Position numbers and translations under genes: made by a program. DNA of 46,514 bases from assembly GCA_030765185.1 (NCBI GenBank), contig JAVCDE010000005.1, positions 1-46,514 on the forward strand, read 5' to 3'. Positions within the stretch are counted from its first letter, which is position 1; each line of letters begins with the position of its first letter. Below are positions 1 to 8,083 of this stretch, one piece after another. The notes under the pieces were generated by a model. That model saw only the letters and a list, made by a program, of their open reading frames with translations, was not told the DNA's origin and did no database searches. The DNA is from Candidatus Aceula meridiana. GTDB taxonomy: Bacteria; Omnitrophota; Gorgyraeia; Zapsychrales; Aceulaceae.

Positions 1-1
1 A

Positions 2-817
2 GCTTTTTGTGATCTTTTAACAGAGAGAGGTCAAGAGTTTCATGCTTCTGCCGAGAAGGATTTAGATATTACTTCTAAGGAAGCAGTGACTCAGACTTTA
101 CAGGATTTTAAGCCTACCGTGGTTATTAATTGTGCTTCTTATAATGATGTTGATCAGGCAGAGGAGGACTCTGAGAAAGCTTTTTTGGTCAACGCAAAGG
201 CTGTTCAAGATCTTAGTGGGCTTTGTCAGAAATTTGGAATGTTTCTCGTTCACTTTAGTAGTGATTATGTTTTTGATGGAGAAAAAAAAGAGCCTTATGT
301 AGAAGCAGATAAGCCATGTCCGATTAGTGTCTATGGAGAGAGTAAGCTTAAAGGGGAAGAGGCCGTTGTTGAGCAGCTGGATAATTTTCTTATTTTTCGT
401 TTAAGTTGGCTTTATGGAAAAGGAAAACAAAATTTTTTATATAAGCTTTCTCAGTGGGCAAAACAAAGACCGATGCTGGAAATAGCTAGTGATGAAGTTT
501 CTATTCCAACATCGACCGCAATGGTTGCTGCAAAAAGCTTGCAAGCTATTGAAAAAGGAATTTCCGGAATTTTTCATCTAACGAATAGCGGTTCCTGTTC
601 GAGATTTGAACTTTCAGAATTCTTTCTTAAAGCAGCTGGTTTTGATAATATTGTTAAACCTGTGCCGATGGCGCAATTTCCAACAAAAGCAAAAAGGCCT
701 GGTTTTTCTGTAATGAGTAACGCAAAGATCGTCCAAGAGCTAGGGGAAGATATTCCTACTTGGCAGGAGTCGATGGAAATATTTATAAAAGAAAATAAGG
801 ATTTTTTTAAAGTTTAA
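2..817 (+). CDS. rmlD: dTDP-4-dehydrorhamnose reductase-like SDR (RmlD family), 5' truncated by window edge
   Basis: The reading frame is open from base 2, so the gene enters from outside the window. About 271 residues are visible against a usual length near 290, and the N-terminal Rossmann GxxGxxG is missing. What remains follows RmlD order: the VVINCASYNDVDQAEED segment, then SSDYVFDG, then VYGESKLKGE carrying the catalytic Tyr-x3-Lys. The family reduces dTDP-4-keto-6-deoxy-L-mannose to dTDP-L-rhamnose in the cytoplasm. RmlA, RmlB and RmlC are not visible, so another 4-keto-6-deoxysugar substrate is possible. The stop lies 9 nt before the next gene, which suggests one transcript for sugar-nucleotide synthesis. 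An internal GTG at 86 is not the start, because conserved RmlD sequence continues upstream of it. Confidence 0.85.
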   Translation, partial: AFCDLLTERGQEFHASAEKDLDITSKEAVTQTLQDFKPTVVINCASYNDVDQAEEDSEKAFLVNAKAVQDLSGLCQKFGMFLVHFSSDYVFDGEKKEPYVEADKPCPISVYGESKLKGEEAVVEQLDNFLIFRLSWLYGKGKQNFLYKLSQWAKQRPMLEIASDEVSIPTSTAMVAAKSLQAIEKGISGIFHLTNSGSCSRFELSEFFLKAAGFDNIVKPVPMAQFPTKAKRPGFSVMSNAKIVQELGEDIPTWQESMEIFIKENKDFFKV

Positions 818-826
818 GGAAATAAA

Positions 827-2023
827 ATGAAAATACCTTTTGGCACAATTACTATTAATCAAGAGACAAAAGATTTAGTCAATAAGGCTTTGGATTCCGG
901 GCGTGTTTCTAGCGGAAAATATGTTGGCGAATTTGAGAAACAATTTGCCAAGCTTGTTAATGCTAGACAAGCCGTTGCTGTTTCAAGCGGGACAGATGCA
1001 GATATTTTAGCATTGGCCGCGCTTTATGATTTTGGTGTAGAGAGGGGTGAGGATGTCATTGTTCCGTCGCTATCTTTTGTTGCAACTGGTAATGCAGTTT
1101 TACACGCAGGGCTTAATCCGGTTTTTGTAGATATTGATTATAAGACTTTAAATATTGATGAGAAAAAAATAGAGAGTGCTATTACCAAAAAGACAAAAGC
1201 TATTATGCCGGTTCATTTGATGGGTAAGCCTGCCAAGATGGATGTCATTATGGATATTGCTAAAAAGCATAATCTTTTTGTTATTGAAGATGCCGCTGAA
1301 GCGCATGGCGCTGTTTATAAAGGCAAAAAAGTAGGCGAGTGGGGAGACATGGCCGCATACAGCCTGTATATTGCGCATATTATTACAACAGTCGAAGGTG
1401 GCGTTGTGACATCTAATCGAGAAGATTTTGCAGAAATTTTACGATCTTTGCGTTGTCATGGCAGGGCTTGCAAGTGTGAAACATGTGTCGTTAATATTTC
1501 TAATGGCTATTGCGAAAAACGTTTTGCAAACGGTAAAGATATCCGATTTATTTTTGAACGCGTTGGCTATTCTTCAAAGATGAATGAGCTTGAGGCTGCT
1601 GTGGGGATTGCAAGTCTTAATATGTATCATGGCATCATCGAAAAACGACACTCTAACCTTGTTGCTATGATTGAGAGGTTAAGGGAATTTAGCGAATATT
1701 TAGATACCATCGAAGAAGAAAAAGATGAAAAGATTGGTCCGCATGCTTTTCCAATCATTGTAAAAAAAGGCGCTCCTTTTACTCGCAACGAGTTAGTCGG
1801 CCATTTAGAAAAGAATGGGATTGATACGCGGGATTTATTTTCTTCGATGCCTACCCAATGCCCTGGATTTAAGTTTTTAGGTCATAAATTGGGAGATTTT
1901 CCAGTGGCTGAGTTTATGGGTACTAATGGGCTTCATATTGGCGTGCATCAAGACATTCGTCAAGAGCAGATTGATTATATTATGGTAATGATTCGTGATT
2001 TTGTTAAAGAAAAGATTCGCTGA
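827..2023 (+). CDS. DegT/DnrJ/EryC1/StrS-fold enzyme with His for Lys: probable E1/RfbH-like sugar 3-dehydratase
   Basis: 398 aa, the usual size of PLP-dependent sugar aminotransferases. Family landmarks are SSGTDAD (53-59), the Asp of VIEDAAEAHG (152-161) and the segment YSLYIAHIITTVEGG (178-192). In ordinary family members this last segment carries the PLP lysine; here the residue is His184. A Lys-to-His swap is known in the 3-dehydratases ColD and E1 (RfbH/AscC). A cysteine group also follows (C210, C215, C217, C220, C229), close to the GRDCWC...CGKRF region of E1 that holds part of its [2Fe-2S] cluster. The E1 cysteine expected near residue 157 is Ala, so cluster binding is uncertain. The gene probably makes a 3-deoxy or 3,6-dideoxy sugar rather than an amino sugar. 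The start is a clear ATG after AAGGAAATAAA. Confidence 0.8.
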   Translation: MKIPFGTITINQETKDLVNKALDSGRVSSGKYVGEFEKQFAKLVNARQAVAVSSGTDADILALAALYDFGVERGEDVIVPSLSFVATGNAVLHAGLNPVFVDIDYKTLNIDEKKIESAITKKTKAIMPVHLMGKPAKMDVIMDIAKKHNLFVIEDAAEAHGAVYKGKKVGEWGDMAAYSLYIAHIITTVEGGVVTSNREDFAEILRSLRCHGRACKCETCVVNISNGYCEKRFANGKDIRFIFERVGYSSKMNELEAAVGIASLNMYHGIIEKRHSNLVAMIERLREFSEYLDTIEEEKDEKIGPHAFPIIVKKGAPFTRNELVGHLEKNGIDTRDLFSSMPTQCPGFKFLGHKLGDFPVAEFMGTNGLHIGVHQDIRQEQIDYIMVMIRDFVKEKIR

Positions 2024-2089
2024 AACAAAAAACAGAGTAGAGGGGTTAGCGCGCAGTTCGGAGGATAAGTCGTTATTTTGCTGTATACG

Positions 2090-2118
2090 TTGCAATTACT
2101 TAACAAATATGTTAAGAT
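2090..2118 (+). promoter_or_regulatory. Candidate promoter of the AbiE module, possibly giving a leaderless mRNA
   Basis: TTGCAA (2090-2095), a 17-nt spacer and TAAGAT (2113-2118) match the sigma70 boxes at four of six positions each. The start of transcription would fall about 7 nt downstream, at or near the ATG at 2125. No Shine-Dalgarno sequence precedes that ATG, so the antitoxin may be translated from a leaderless transcript. This rests on sequence pattern only. Confidence 0.4.
2099..2116. promoter_or_regulatory. 18-bp inverted repeat, probable AbiEi operator
   Basis: CTTAACAAATATGTTAAG is made of perfect 7-bp arms (CTTAACA/TGTTAAG) around 4 nt. It lies between the candidate -35 and -10 boxes and ends 8 nt before the antitoxin start. 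AbiEi antitoxins are known to bind inverted repeats and repress their own operon. That this palindrome is the operator is inference from its position. Confidence 0.55.
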
Positions 2119-2124
2119 TATGCT

Positions 2125-2763
2125 ATGAGATTTGATGAACTGATTAAGAAAGTGCACAATCTTCCTGTTATCGACACTGAAAGTTTGTTGGCAGGAGGTG
2201 CTGATGCAAGATCTATCCAGGTCCAAATCAGCCGTTGGCGTAGATCCGGTAAGCCTATTAAGCTTAAAAATAATATTTATTTATTGTCTAAGGATCTTCG
2301 TAAAATAGAAGCTCATGAATTTTATATTGCTTCTTTGTTAACAAAGCCTTCTTACATTAGCCTTGAGAAAGCTTTGGAGTATCACGGTCTTATCCCAGAT
2401 GCTGTTTCTGTTTATACTTGCGTGACGACAAAAAGGCCTAGAAAAATTACTACACCGATTGGTATCTTTGATTATCGGCATGTCAAAAATAATCTTTTTT
2501 GGGGATATCGCTCATTGATGATCGGAAAGCAGCTGTCCTTTATGGCTTATCCAGAGAAAGCGCTCTTGGATTTTTTTTATCTTCGAGGGCTATCTATCAA
2601 TATCGACTATCTTCAAGAGATGCGGTTGCAGAATTTAGAAGAGCTGGACTTGCCAAGGCTGGTGAGCTTTGCCAAGAAATTTCAAAGCCCCGGAGTTATC
2701 AAAGTCGCGAGTTTGATTGAAAGATACGCTTTAGAATACACTGGGTCAGGAAAGGATGCATGA
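2125..2763 (+). CDS. AbiEi-like type IV antitoxin / winged-helix autorepressor
   Basis: 212 aa. The N-terminal ~60 residues look like the AbiEi winged helix-turn-helix (SIQVQISRWRRSGKPIKL, then the NIYLL strand). The middle has the typical run SYISLEKALEYHGLIPDAV, and the C-terminal half carries MAYPEKALLDFFYLR, all characteristic of the AbiEi antitoxin family. These proteins neutralise the AbiEii nucleotidyltransferase without forming a stable complex and repress the operon. Its stop overlaps the start of the toxin gene by 4 nt (ATGA), the classic two-gene arrangement. It sits between sugar-nucleotide genes and glycosyltransferases with no functional link to them, which suggests a transferred stability or phage-defence cassette. 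Family assignment is firm; activity is untested. Confidence 0.85.
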   Translation: MRFDELIKKVHNLPVIDTESLLAGGADARSIQVQISRWRRSGKPIKLKNNIYLLSKDLRKIEAHEFYIASLLTKPSYISLEKALEYHGLIPDAVSVYTCVTTKRPRKITTPIGIFDYRHVKNNLFWGYRSLMIGKQLSFMAYPEKALLDFFYLRGLSINIDYLQEMRLQNLEELDLPRLVSFAKKFQSPGVIKVASLIERYALEYTGSGKDA

Positions 2764-3566
2764 AAGACCATCTGCTAGAATTAGTATCAAAAAAAGAAGG
2801 TTATAACGCAAAACTCAATTTAATGCGGGAGTATTTGCAGGCATATGTCTTAAGAGTTATGCACGATGAGGGTGTTTTTCGTTTTGCGGCGTTTTTAGGA
2901 GGAACAGCCTTGAGGTTTTTGTATGATTTGCCTCGCTTCTCTGAAGATCTTGATTTTTCGTTAGTTAGTAAGCCTTCTATTGATTTTTCTTCTTTGATGA
3001 AAAAGATAACGGCCGAACTCAAAGCCGCTGGATACGATGTCGTAACTACACATAATGATAAGAAAGTTGTTAACTCCGCTTTTATTAAATTTTCTGGATT
3101 AATGCACGAGGCAGGAATTTCACCTTTAGCAAGTCAAAAATTTTCTATTAAAATCGAAATTGATAGCAATCCTCCGCAAGGGGCGGAGGCGGAAGTCAAA
3201 GTCGTTAATAAATATTTTCCAATTTCTTTTTTATCTTATGAGGTCTCATCGCTTTTTGCCGGGAAACTGCATGCTTTGTTAAGCAGAAAATATACGAAAG
3301 GTCGGGATTATTTTGATTTAGGGTGGTATCTTGCAACATGGAAAGATTTATCGCCGAATCTTGCACTGCTTGTTAGTGCCTTGCGTCAGACTAAATGGCC
3401 TAAAACTATGCCGGCAGAGGATACCTGGAGGGATGTTGTTTATGAAGCGATCAGTGACGTGGATTGGAACACGGTCAGAAGAGATGTTGAGAATTTTCTT
3501 GAAAATCCAAGAGATTTAACCATTTTTACTAAAGAAAATGTCCTTGGGTTATTGCGCAAGTCTTGA
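2760..3566 (+). CDS. AbiEii-like nucleotidyltransferase toxin (DUF1814)
   Basis: 268 aa with the AbiEii motifs in order: GGTALR (47-52), RFSEDLDF (59-66, with the D63-x-D65 metal pair), KIEID (131-135) and KLHALLSRKYTKGRDYFDL (169-187). AbiEii toxins are nucleotidyltransferases of the polymerase-beta type; relatives modify tRNA 3' ends with nucleotides and stop growth. All catalytic positions I can recognise are intact, so it is probably active unless restrained by the antitoxin encoded just upstream. The start is the ATG inside the ATGA overlap with the antitoxin stop. Nearby non-TA relatives in this fold exist, but the pairing with AbiEi makes the toxin assignment strong. Confidence 0.87.
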   Translation: MKDHLLELVSKKEGYNAKLNLMREYLQAYVLRVMHDEGVFRFAAFLGGTALRFLYDLPRFSEDLDFSLVSKPSIDFSSLMKKITAELKAAGYDVVTTHNDKKVVNSAFIKFSGLMHEAGISPLASQKFSIKIEIDSNPPQGAEAEVKVVNKYFPISFLSYEVSSLFAGKLHALLSRKYTKGRDYFDLGWYLATWKDLSPNLALLVSALRQTKWPKTMPAEDTWRDVVYEAISDVDWNTVRRDVENFLENPRDLTIFTKENVLGLLRKS

Positions 3567-3613
3567 CGATGTTTTATTGATTGCTTAATTCTGATCGGGA
3601 AAGAATTGTTAAG

Positions 3614-4408
3614 ATGAAAAATTCTAAAGAAAAATTTTCAATTATTATGCCCGCCTACAACGAACAAGGGCGTATTGCAATAAGCATTGAAGAGGTCGCC
3701 AACACTTTTAAAGATTTTGGCTGTTCCTGGGAATTGATTATTTTTGATGATGGGTCAAGCGATCAAACTTATGAAAAAGCGCTTGAGTCAAAAGAAAAAT
3801 ATCCCAAAGAGCTTATTGTTAAAAGAAATTTTAGAAATATTGGAAAGGGAAGGGCGCTTAAAAAATCTATTCGTTATGCGACAGGAGATTATATTGTTTT
3901 TTTAGATGCCGATATGGACCTGCATCCTCGTCAGCTTCAGACTTTTTATGATATTTTAAAGCTTGATGATGCTGATGTTGTTGTCGGTTCTAAACAGCAT
4001 CCTAACTCTATCGTGGGATATCCTTTTTTACGTAAGATTTTAAGCCTAGGGTATTATTTGCTCATTCGTATTTTATTTAACTTACCTTGTCGTGATACGC
4101 AGACAGGTATTAAACTTTTTAAGGCTGAAGTATTGCGCAAAGTTTTTCCAAGGCTTCTTGTAAAGAAGTTTGCATTTGATTTAGAACTTTTAGTTAACAT
4201 TAACCATCTGGGATACAAAATTGTTGAGGCACCGGTTGTTCTTTCAAGCCAGCGTCTTAAGAATCGCATCAGCCATAAGTCTGTTGCTGTTATTTTCTGG
4301 GACACCTTAGCTGTTTGGTATCGCATGTATGTCAGAAAGTATTATGATCGTATCGATTATCATCGCCGTAAAAATATGGCAAAAGAATTTAGAAGAATGC
4401 GTAAATAA
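3614..4408 (+). CDS. Glycosyltransferase family 2, dolichyl-phosphate-sugar synthase-like
   Basis: 264 aa with a GT-A fold: FSIIMPAYNEQGRI at the N-terminus, the FDDGSSD nucleotide-binding motif (44-50) and the metal-binding DAD (98-100) in FLDADMDLHP. The sequence RDTQTGIKLFKAEVL is typical of the polyprenyl-phosphate beta-glycosyltransferase group (DPM1/DPG-like). No membrane segment is evident, so it would act at the cytoplasmic face, perhaps making undecaprenyl-phosphate-sugar for the GT-C-like proteins further down; that link is inference. A TTG at 3581 is in frame, but the ATG at 3614 sits just before the conserved domain. Its last 65 nt overlap the next gene in another frame. Confidence 0.8.
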   Translation: MKNSKEKFSIIMPAYNEQGRIAISIEEVANTFKDFGCSWELIIFDDGSSDQTYEKALESKEKYPKELIVKRNFRNIGKGRALKKSIRYATGDYIVFLDADMDLHPRQLQTFYDILKLDDADVVVGSKQHPNSIVGYPFLRKILSLGYYLLIRILFNLPCRDTQTGIKLFKAEVLRKVFPRLLVKKFAFDLELLVNINHLGYKIVEAPVVLSSQRLKNRISHKSVAVIFWDTLAVWYRMYVRKYYDRIDYHRRKNMAKEFRRMRK

Positions 4409-5324
4409 GTGTTCTTCTTTGGATTATCCTGATATTGAGATTATCATCTTGCCTGATGAGTCCATTGAAGGGGTTAGCTTGCCGCTTTGCGTTAAAGTTG
4501 TTCCAACGGGCAACGTGACACCTCCTTTAAAAAGAGATATTGGGGCGAAAGCCGCTACCGGAGAGATTTTAGCTTTCTTAGATGATGATGCTTATCCTGT
4601 AAGTGGATGGCTTGAGAGTGCTATTAAAATATTTAAAGAGAATCCTGATTATGCTTGTGTGTGTGGGCCGGCTGTAACGCCTTTAGACGATTCATTACGC
4701 GAGAAAGCCAGCGGCTTTGTTTATAGTTCTTTTTTAATGAGCTGTGGCCAGATTTATCGATATTTGCCACGAAGGCCTCGTTTTGTTGTCGATTATCCAA
4801 GCTGTAATTTTTTAATTCGGAAAGAAATTTTTGATAAAGTCGGTGGATTTGATACAAAATTCTGGCCCGGAGAGGACACCTTTTTGTGTCTTAAGGTTTT
4901 AGAAACAGGCAAAAAGATGTATTATCATCCTAAGGTTTTAGTTTTTCATCATAGGCGTTCTCTTTTTAAAAAACACTTAAGCCAAATTCGTAGCTATGCT
5001 ATGCACCGGGGTTATTTTGCAAAACGATATCCCAAGACTTCTTTGCGCTGGGATTATTTTATTCCATCGGCTTTTGTAGCTTTTCTTGTTGTTGGGCCTT
5101 TTATTCCTTGGGCTACAGATATTTATGTGCCTGTGGTGCTTTTTTATATAACGTCATGCCTTTTAACGAGTTTGATTTTAGGATTTAAGGCAAGAGAGGG
5201 CTTTCTAAGAAAACTAAGACTTGTTGATTTAATTTTTACTGGAATTGTCATGTCGCACATTATTTACGGCATTTTTTTTGTTAAGGGGCTTCTGGCCTCG
5301 CAGATGCCGGAAGAGAAATTATGA
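4344..5324 (+). CDS. Glycosyltransferase family 2 with C-terminal membrane segments
   Basis: About 326 aa. The N-terminus IVSIIIAVKIWQKNLEEC is the usual GT2 opening strand, followed by IEIIILPDES and the metal-binding FLDDDA (78-83). The motif GGFDTKFWPGEDTFLCLK holds the general-base ED. Two or three hydrophobic segments near residues 235-315 suggest membrane anchoring. The first ~22 codons overlap the 3' end of the upstream GT2 gene in a different frame. An ATG at 4329 would add five residues, but 4344 fits the conserved start best. Neither has a strong Shine-Dalgarno sequence, so translation is probably coupled to the gene upstream. The sugar and acceptor cannot be told. Confidence 0.8.
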   Translation: MIVSIIIAVKIWQKNLEECVNKCSSLDYPDIEIIILPDESIEGVSLPLCVKVVPTGNVTPPLKRDIGAKAATGEILAFLDDDAYPVSGWLESAIKIFKENPDYACVCGPAVTPLDDSLREKASGFVYSSFLMSCGQIYRYLPRRPRFVVDYPSCNFLIRKEIFDKVGGFDTKFWPGEDTFLCLKVLETGKKMYYHPKVLVFHHRRSLFKKHLSQIRSYAMHRGYFAKRYPKTSLRWDYFIPSAFVAFLVVGPFIPWATDIYVPVVLFYITSCLLTSLILGFKAREGFLRKLRLVDLIFTGIVMSHIIYGIFFVKGLLASQMPEEKL

Positions 5325-6793
5325 AAATTATTATTTGTTTCCCACCGTTAAATTCAGAAAAGGGCTGCCCGACCTTAGGGCAAAACCGCCAATTCCAATA
5401 TTTTAAAGAACCTACCTTGATTTATCCTGTTGTTCCTGCCATTGCCGCAACACTTTTAAAACAAAATGGTTTTGATGTTGTTTGGCTCGACTGTCTTGCT
5501 CAAAATATCACACAGGAAGACTTTTTTGCTATGGTTAAAGAGCAAACCCCGGACATCATTGCTTTTGAAACAAAGGCCCCTGTTATCAAAAAAGAATGGG
5601 AAATCGTTAATCGTCTTAAAAAAGAAAACCCAAAGCTTCTGACAGCTTTCTTTGGTGATCATGTTACAGCGCTGCCTCAAGAATCTTTTGAGCATTCAGG
5701 CATTGACTACGTTTTGACAGGCGGAGATTATGATTTTCTTCTTTTAAATCTGTGCAAACATTTACAAGATCCGCAAGGCATTAGTCTCGAAGGCGGTATC
5801 TGGATGCGCAAAGGGGAGGCCGCTGAAAGTACGGGTGATTTTACACTTGAGCATAATTTAGATATGCTTCCTTTTATCGATAGAGATTTAACTTGCTGGA
5901 AAGATTATGCGTATAAAAACGGAAATTATCGCCGTACGCCTGGAACCTATATCATGAGCGGGCGCGACTGCTGGTGGGGTAAATGTACGTTTTGTTCTTG
6001 GCCACAACTTTATCCTAAGTTTCGCGCCCGAAGCGTGAAAAATGTTTTAGATGAGATTCAGCACTTGGTAGAAACTTTTCATGTCCGCGAAATTATGGAT
6101 GATACAGGGACATTTTCTGTAGGCGCATGGCTAAAAGAGTTTTGCGAGGGGATGATTGAAAGAGGGTTAAATAAAAAAGTTACTTTAGATTGCAACATGC
6201 GTTTTGGGGCTGTGGATTTTGAAGGATACAAACTGATGCGTAAGGCTGGATTTCGGTTCCTACTCTTTGGAGTAGAGTCGGCGAACCAAGCAACATTAGA
6301 TAGAATTAAAAAAGATTTAACTGTCGAGGTGATAAAGAAATCTTGCAAAGAGGCAAGAGAAGCGGGACTTTATCCGCATATCACGATTATGTTTGGATAT
6401 CCTTGGGAAACATTGGAGGAGGCGAACAATACTTTTGATCTTGGCGCATGGCTTTTGAAAAAGGGTTATGCGTATACGATGCAATCGACCGTTGTCATTC
6501 CTTACCCGCGCACACCGCTTTTTGTTGAATGTGAGGAAAAGGGTTGGCTGACAACAGGAAGCTGGGATGATTTTGATATGAAGCGGCCTGTTATGAAATT
6601 AGGATTTTCAGAGAGTGAAATTCCAAAGCTTGTTCAAAAGCTTTATAGAGTCAGCTTTTCTCTGGAATTTATTTTTAGAAAAATTTTAAGTATTAGAGAG
6701 ATTGACGACATCAAGTATTTCTGGCGTGCATTTTTAAAAGTGATTGGACATATTTTGGACTTTAAAAGAAATAAACCTAAAAAACGATTATGA
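5321..6793 (+). CDS. B12-binding-domain radical SAM protein
   Basis: 490 aa. Residues ~1-150 look like a cobalamin-binding Rossmann domain (YPVVPAIAATLLKQNGFDVVWLD, then FFGDHVTALPQE), though no DxHxxG motif is present. The radical SAM domain begins near 200. Its cysteines are C217, C222 and C225 in RDCWWGKCTFC, a CX4CX2C spacing rather than the usual CX3CX2C. Relatives methylate or rearrange unreactive carbons in sugars, lipids and other metabolites. Start and stop each overlap neighbours by 4 nt (ATGA), so it is translationally tied to the GT2 before it and the flippase after it, suggesting it modifies the glycan or its lipid carrier. The substrate is unknown. Confidence 0.8.
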   Translation: MKIIICFPPLNSEKGCPTLGQNRQFQYFKEPTLIYPVVPAIAATLLKQNGFDVVWLDCLAQNITQEDFFAMVKEQTPDIIAFETKAPVIKKEWEIVNRLKKENPKLLTAFFGDHVTALPQESFEHSGIDYVLTGGDYDFLLLNLCKHLQDPQGISLEGGIWMRKGEAAESTGDFTLEHNLDMLPFIDRDLTCWKDYAYKNGNYRRTPGTYIMSGRDCWWGKCTFCSWPQLYPKFRARSVKNVLDEIQHLVETFHVREIMDDTGTFSVGAWLKEFCEGMIERGLNKKVTLDCNMRFGAVDFEGYKLMRKAGFRFLLFGVESANQATLDRIKKDLTVEVIKKSCKEAREAGLYPHITIMFGYPWETLEEANNTFDLGAWLLKKGYAYTMQSTVVIPYPRTPLFVECEEKGWLTTGSWDDFDMKRPVMKLGFSESEIPKLVQKLYRVSFSLEFIFRKILSIREIDDIKYFWRAFLKVIGHILDFKRNKPKKRL

Positions 6794-8055
6794 AGATCAA
6801 GCAGTTTTTAAAAACAGACTTCCTGAAACATTCGGCTATTGTCTTTGCAGGCACGTCTCTGGTGGGTGTCTTCAACCTGCTATACCATTTAGTCTCGGTA
6901 AGAATCCTTACGCCGGAAGACTATGGAACATTCAATGCTCTTATCGCTTTAGTAACTTTTAGCTCTATGACGTTCTCCCCTTTAAGAACAACGCTTGCAC
7001 GATTTTTCACGGAGTACATTGCAAAAAAAGATTACCAAACCTTAATAAATGTTTCAAGGAGGATTTTTCTAAGGACTATTTTTGTCAGTATTGGTGTTTT
7101 TTTATTTTTTGTATTCTTTTCAGGGCCATTAGCAGAATTTTTTAAGACGCAAAATTACTGTATTATTATTATCGGTGGGATTATTTCTTTATCTCTTCTT
7201 TCTCTGCTAGTTGCACCAATTTTTCAAAGTTTTCAGAAATTTAAATCGTTTTCTTTTCTTGGAATATTTTCTTCCTCGGGAAAGCTAGTTCTTGGAGGGT
7301 TTCTGATGGTTTTTGGCTTTGGCCTTTCAGGAGCTTTAGTAGGATTTCTCGTCGCACCGCTGTTAGTTCTTTTCTTTGGATTAATTGCACTTTTTTTAAA
7401 AAGAAAGGAAGTCTTTAATTTTAAGGAAAAATATCATTCATCGGTTAATTTGACTCCAATATATAGATATTTCCTTCCGGTTTCTCTAGCGGTGCTTTCT
7501 TTTTCTGTTCTTACAAATATTGATATTGTGCTAGTAAAGCGTTTTTTTTCACCTCTTGATGCTGGCCAGTATTCAGTAGCTCAAATCGTCGGAAAAATAT
7601 TTTTATATTTCCCGTCAGCTTTAGCCATTGTCATTTTTCCTAAAAGCACACAAGCTTATGTAACAAAGTCTCATTCAAATAAGATTTTGTATAAAGCTTT
7701 AATTTTAGCCGCATCTATGTCTGGAGTGGGAGTGATAATTTGTTTTTTGTTTCCTGGCTCTGTCCTTCAATTGTTAACAGGAAAGGCTAATCCAATAAGC
7801 AATAATCTTGTCGGGTTATTTGCTTTTTCGATGAGCTTCTATGCTCTCTTGTGGATTGTTGTTAATTTTTTATTGGCAACACACAACTTACGATTCTTAA
7901 AAAGAATTATTTTTTGTGCAATCGCACAAACGGTGGCCATTTGGTTTTTTCATTCAACCTTAAAGCAAGTCTTAGTCATCGTTTTTATGTTTTCCGTAAT
8001 TTCCTTTTTTGGCGTACTTTTTTGCGTCAATGATACAAAAGATAATTTAAGATAA
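6790..8055 (+). CDS. Wzx-like polysaccharide flippase (MOP superfamily)
   Basis: 421 aa, strongly hydrophobic throughout, with about 12 membrane segments. The N-terminal run VFAGTSLVGVFNLLYHLVSVRILTPEDYG contains the RxLxPEDYG pattern that opens Wzx and oligosaccharide flippases. The family moves undecaprenyl-pyrophosphate-linked repeat units across the inner membrane. It overlaps the radical SAM gene by 4 nt. A second flippase of the same superfamily lies at 25834, unusual for a single repeat-unit pathway. Confidence 0.82.
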   Translation: MKIKQFLKTDFLKHSAIVFAGTSLVGVFNLLYHLVSVRILTPEDYGTFNALIALVTFSSMTFSPLRTTLARFFTEYIAKKDYQTLINVSRRIFLRTIFVSIGVFLFFVFFSGPLAEFFKTQNYCIIIIGGIISLSLLSLLVAPIFQSFQKFKSFSFLGIFSSSGKLVLGGFLMVFGFGLSGALVGFLVAPLLVLFFGLIALFLKRKEVFNFKEKYHSSVNLTPIYRYFLPVSLAVLSFSVLTNIDIVLVKRFFSPLDAGQYSVAQIVGKIFLYFPSALAIVIFPKSTQAYVTKSHSNKILYKALILAASMSGVGVIICFLFPGSVLQLLTGKANPISNNLVGLFAFSMSFYALLWIVVNFLLATHNLRFLKRIIFCAIAQTVAIWFFHSTLKQVLVIVFMFSVISFFGVLFCVNDTKDNLR

Positions 8056-8083
8056 AACTAATATTAAACTAAAGAAACACATT

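Noticed and set aside
827-2023. Ordinary sugar aminotransferase
   Set aside because: The PLP-binding lysine is replaced by His184, so transamination by the normal route is not expected.
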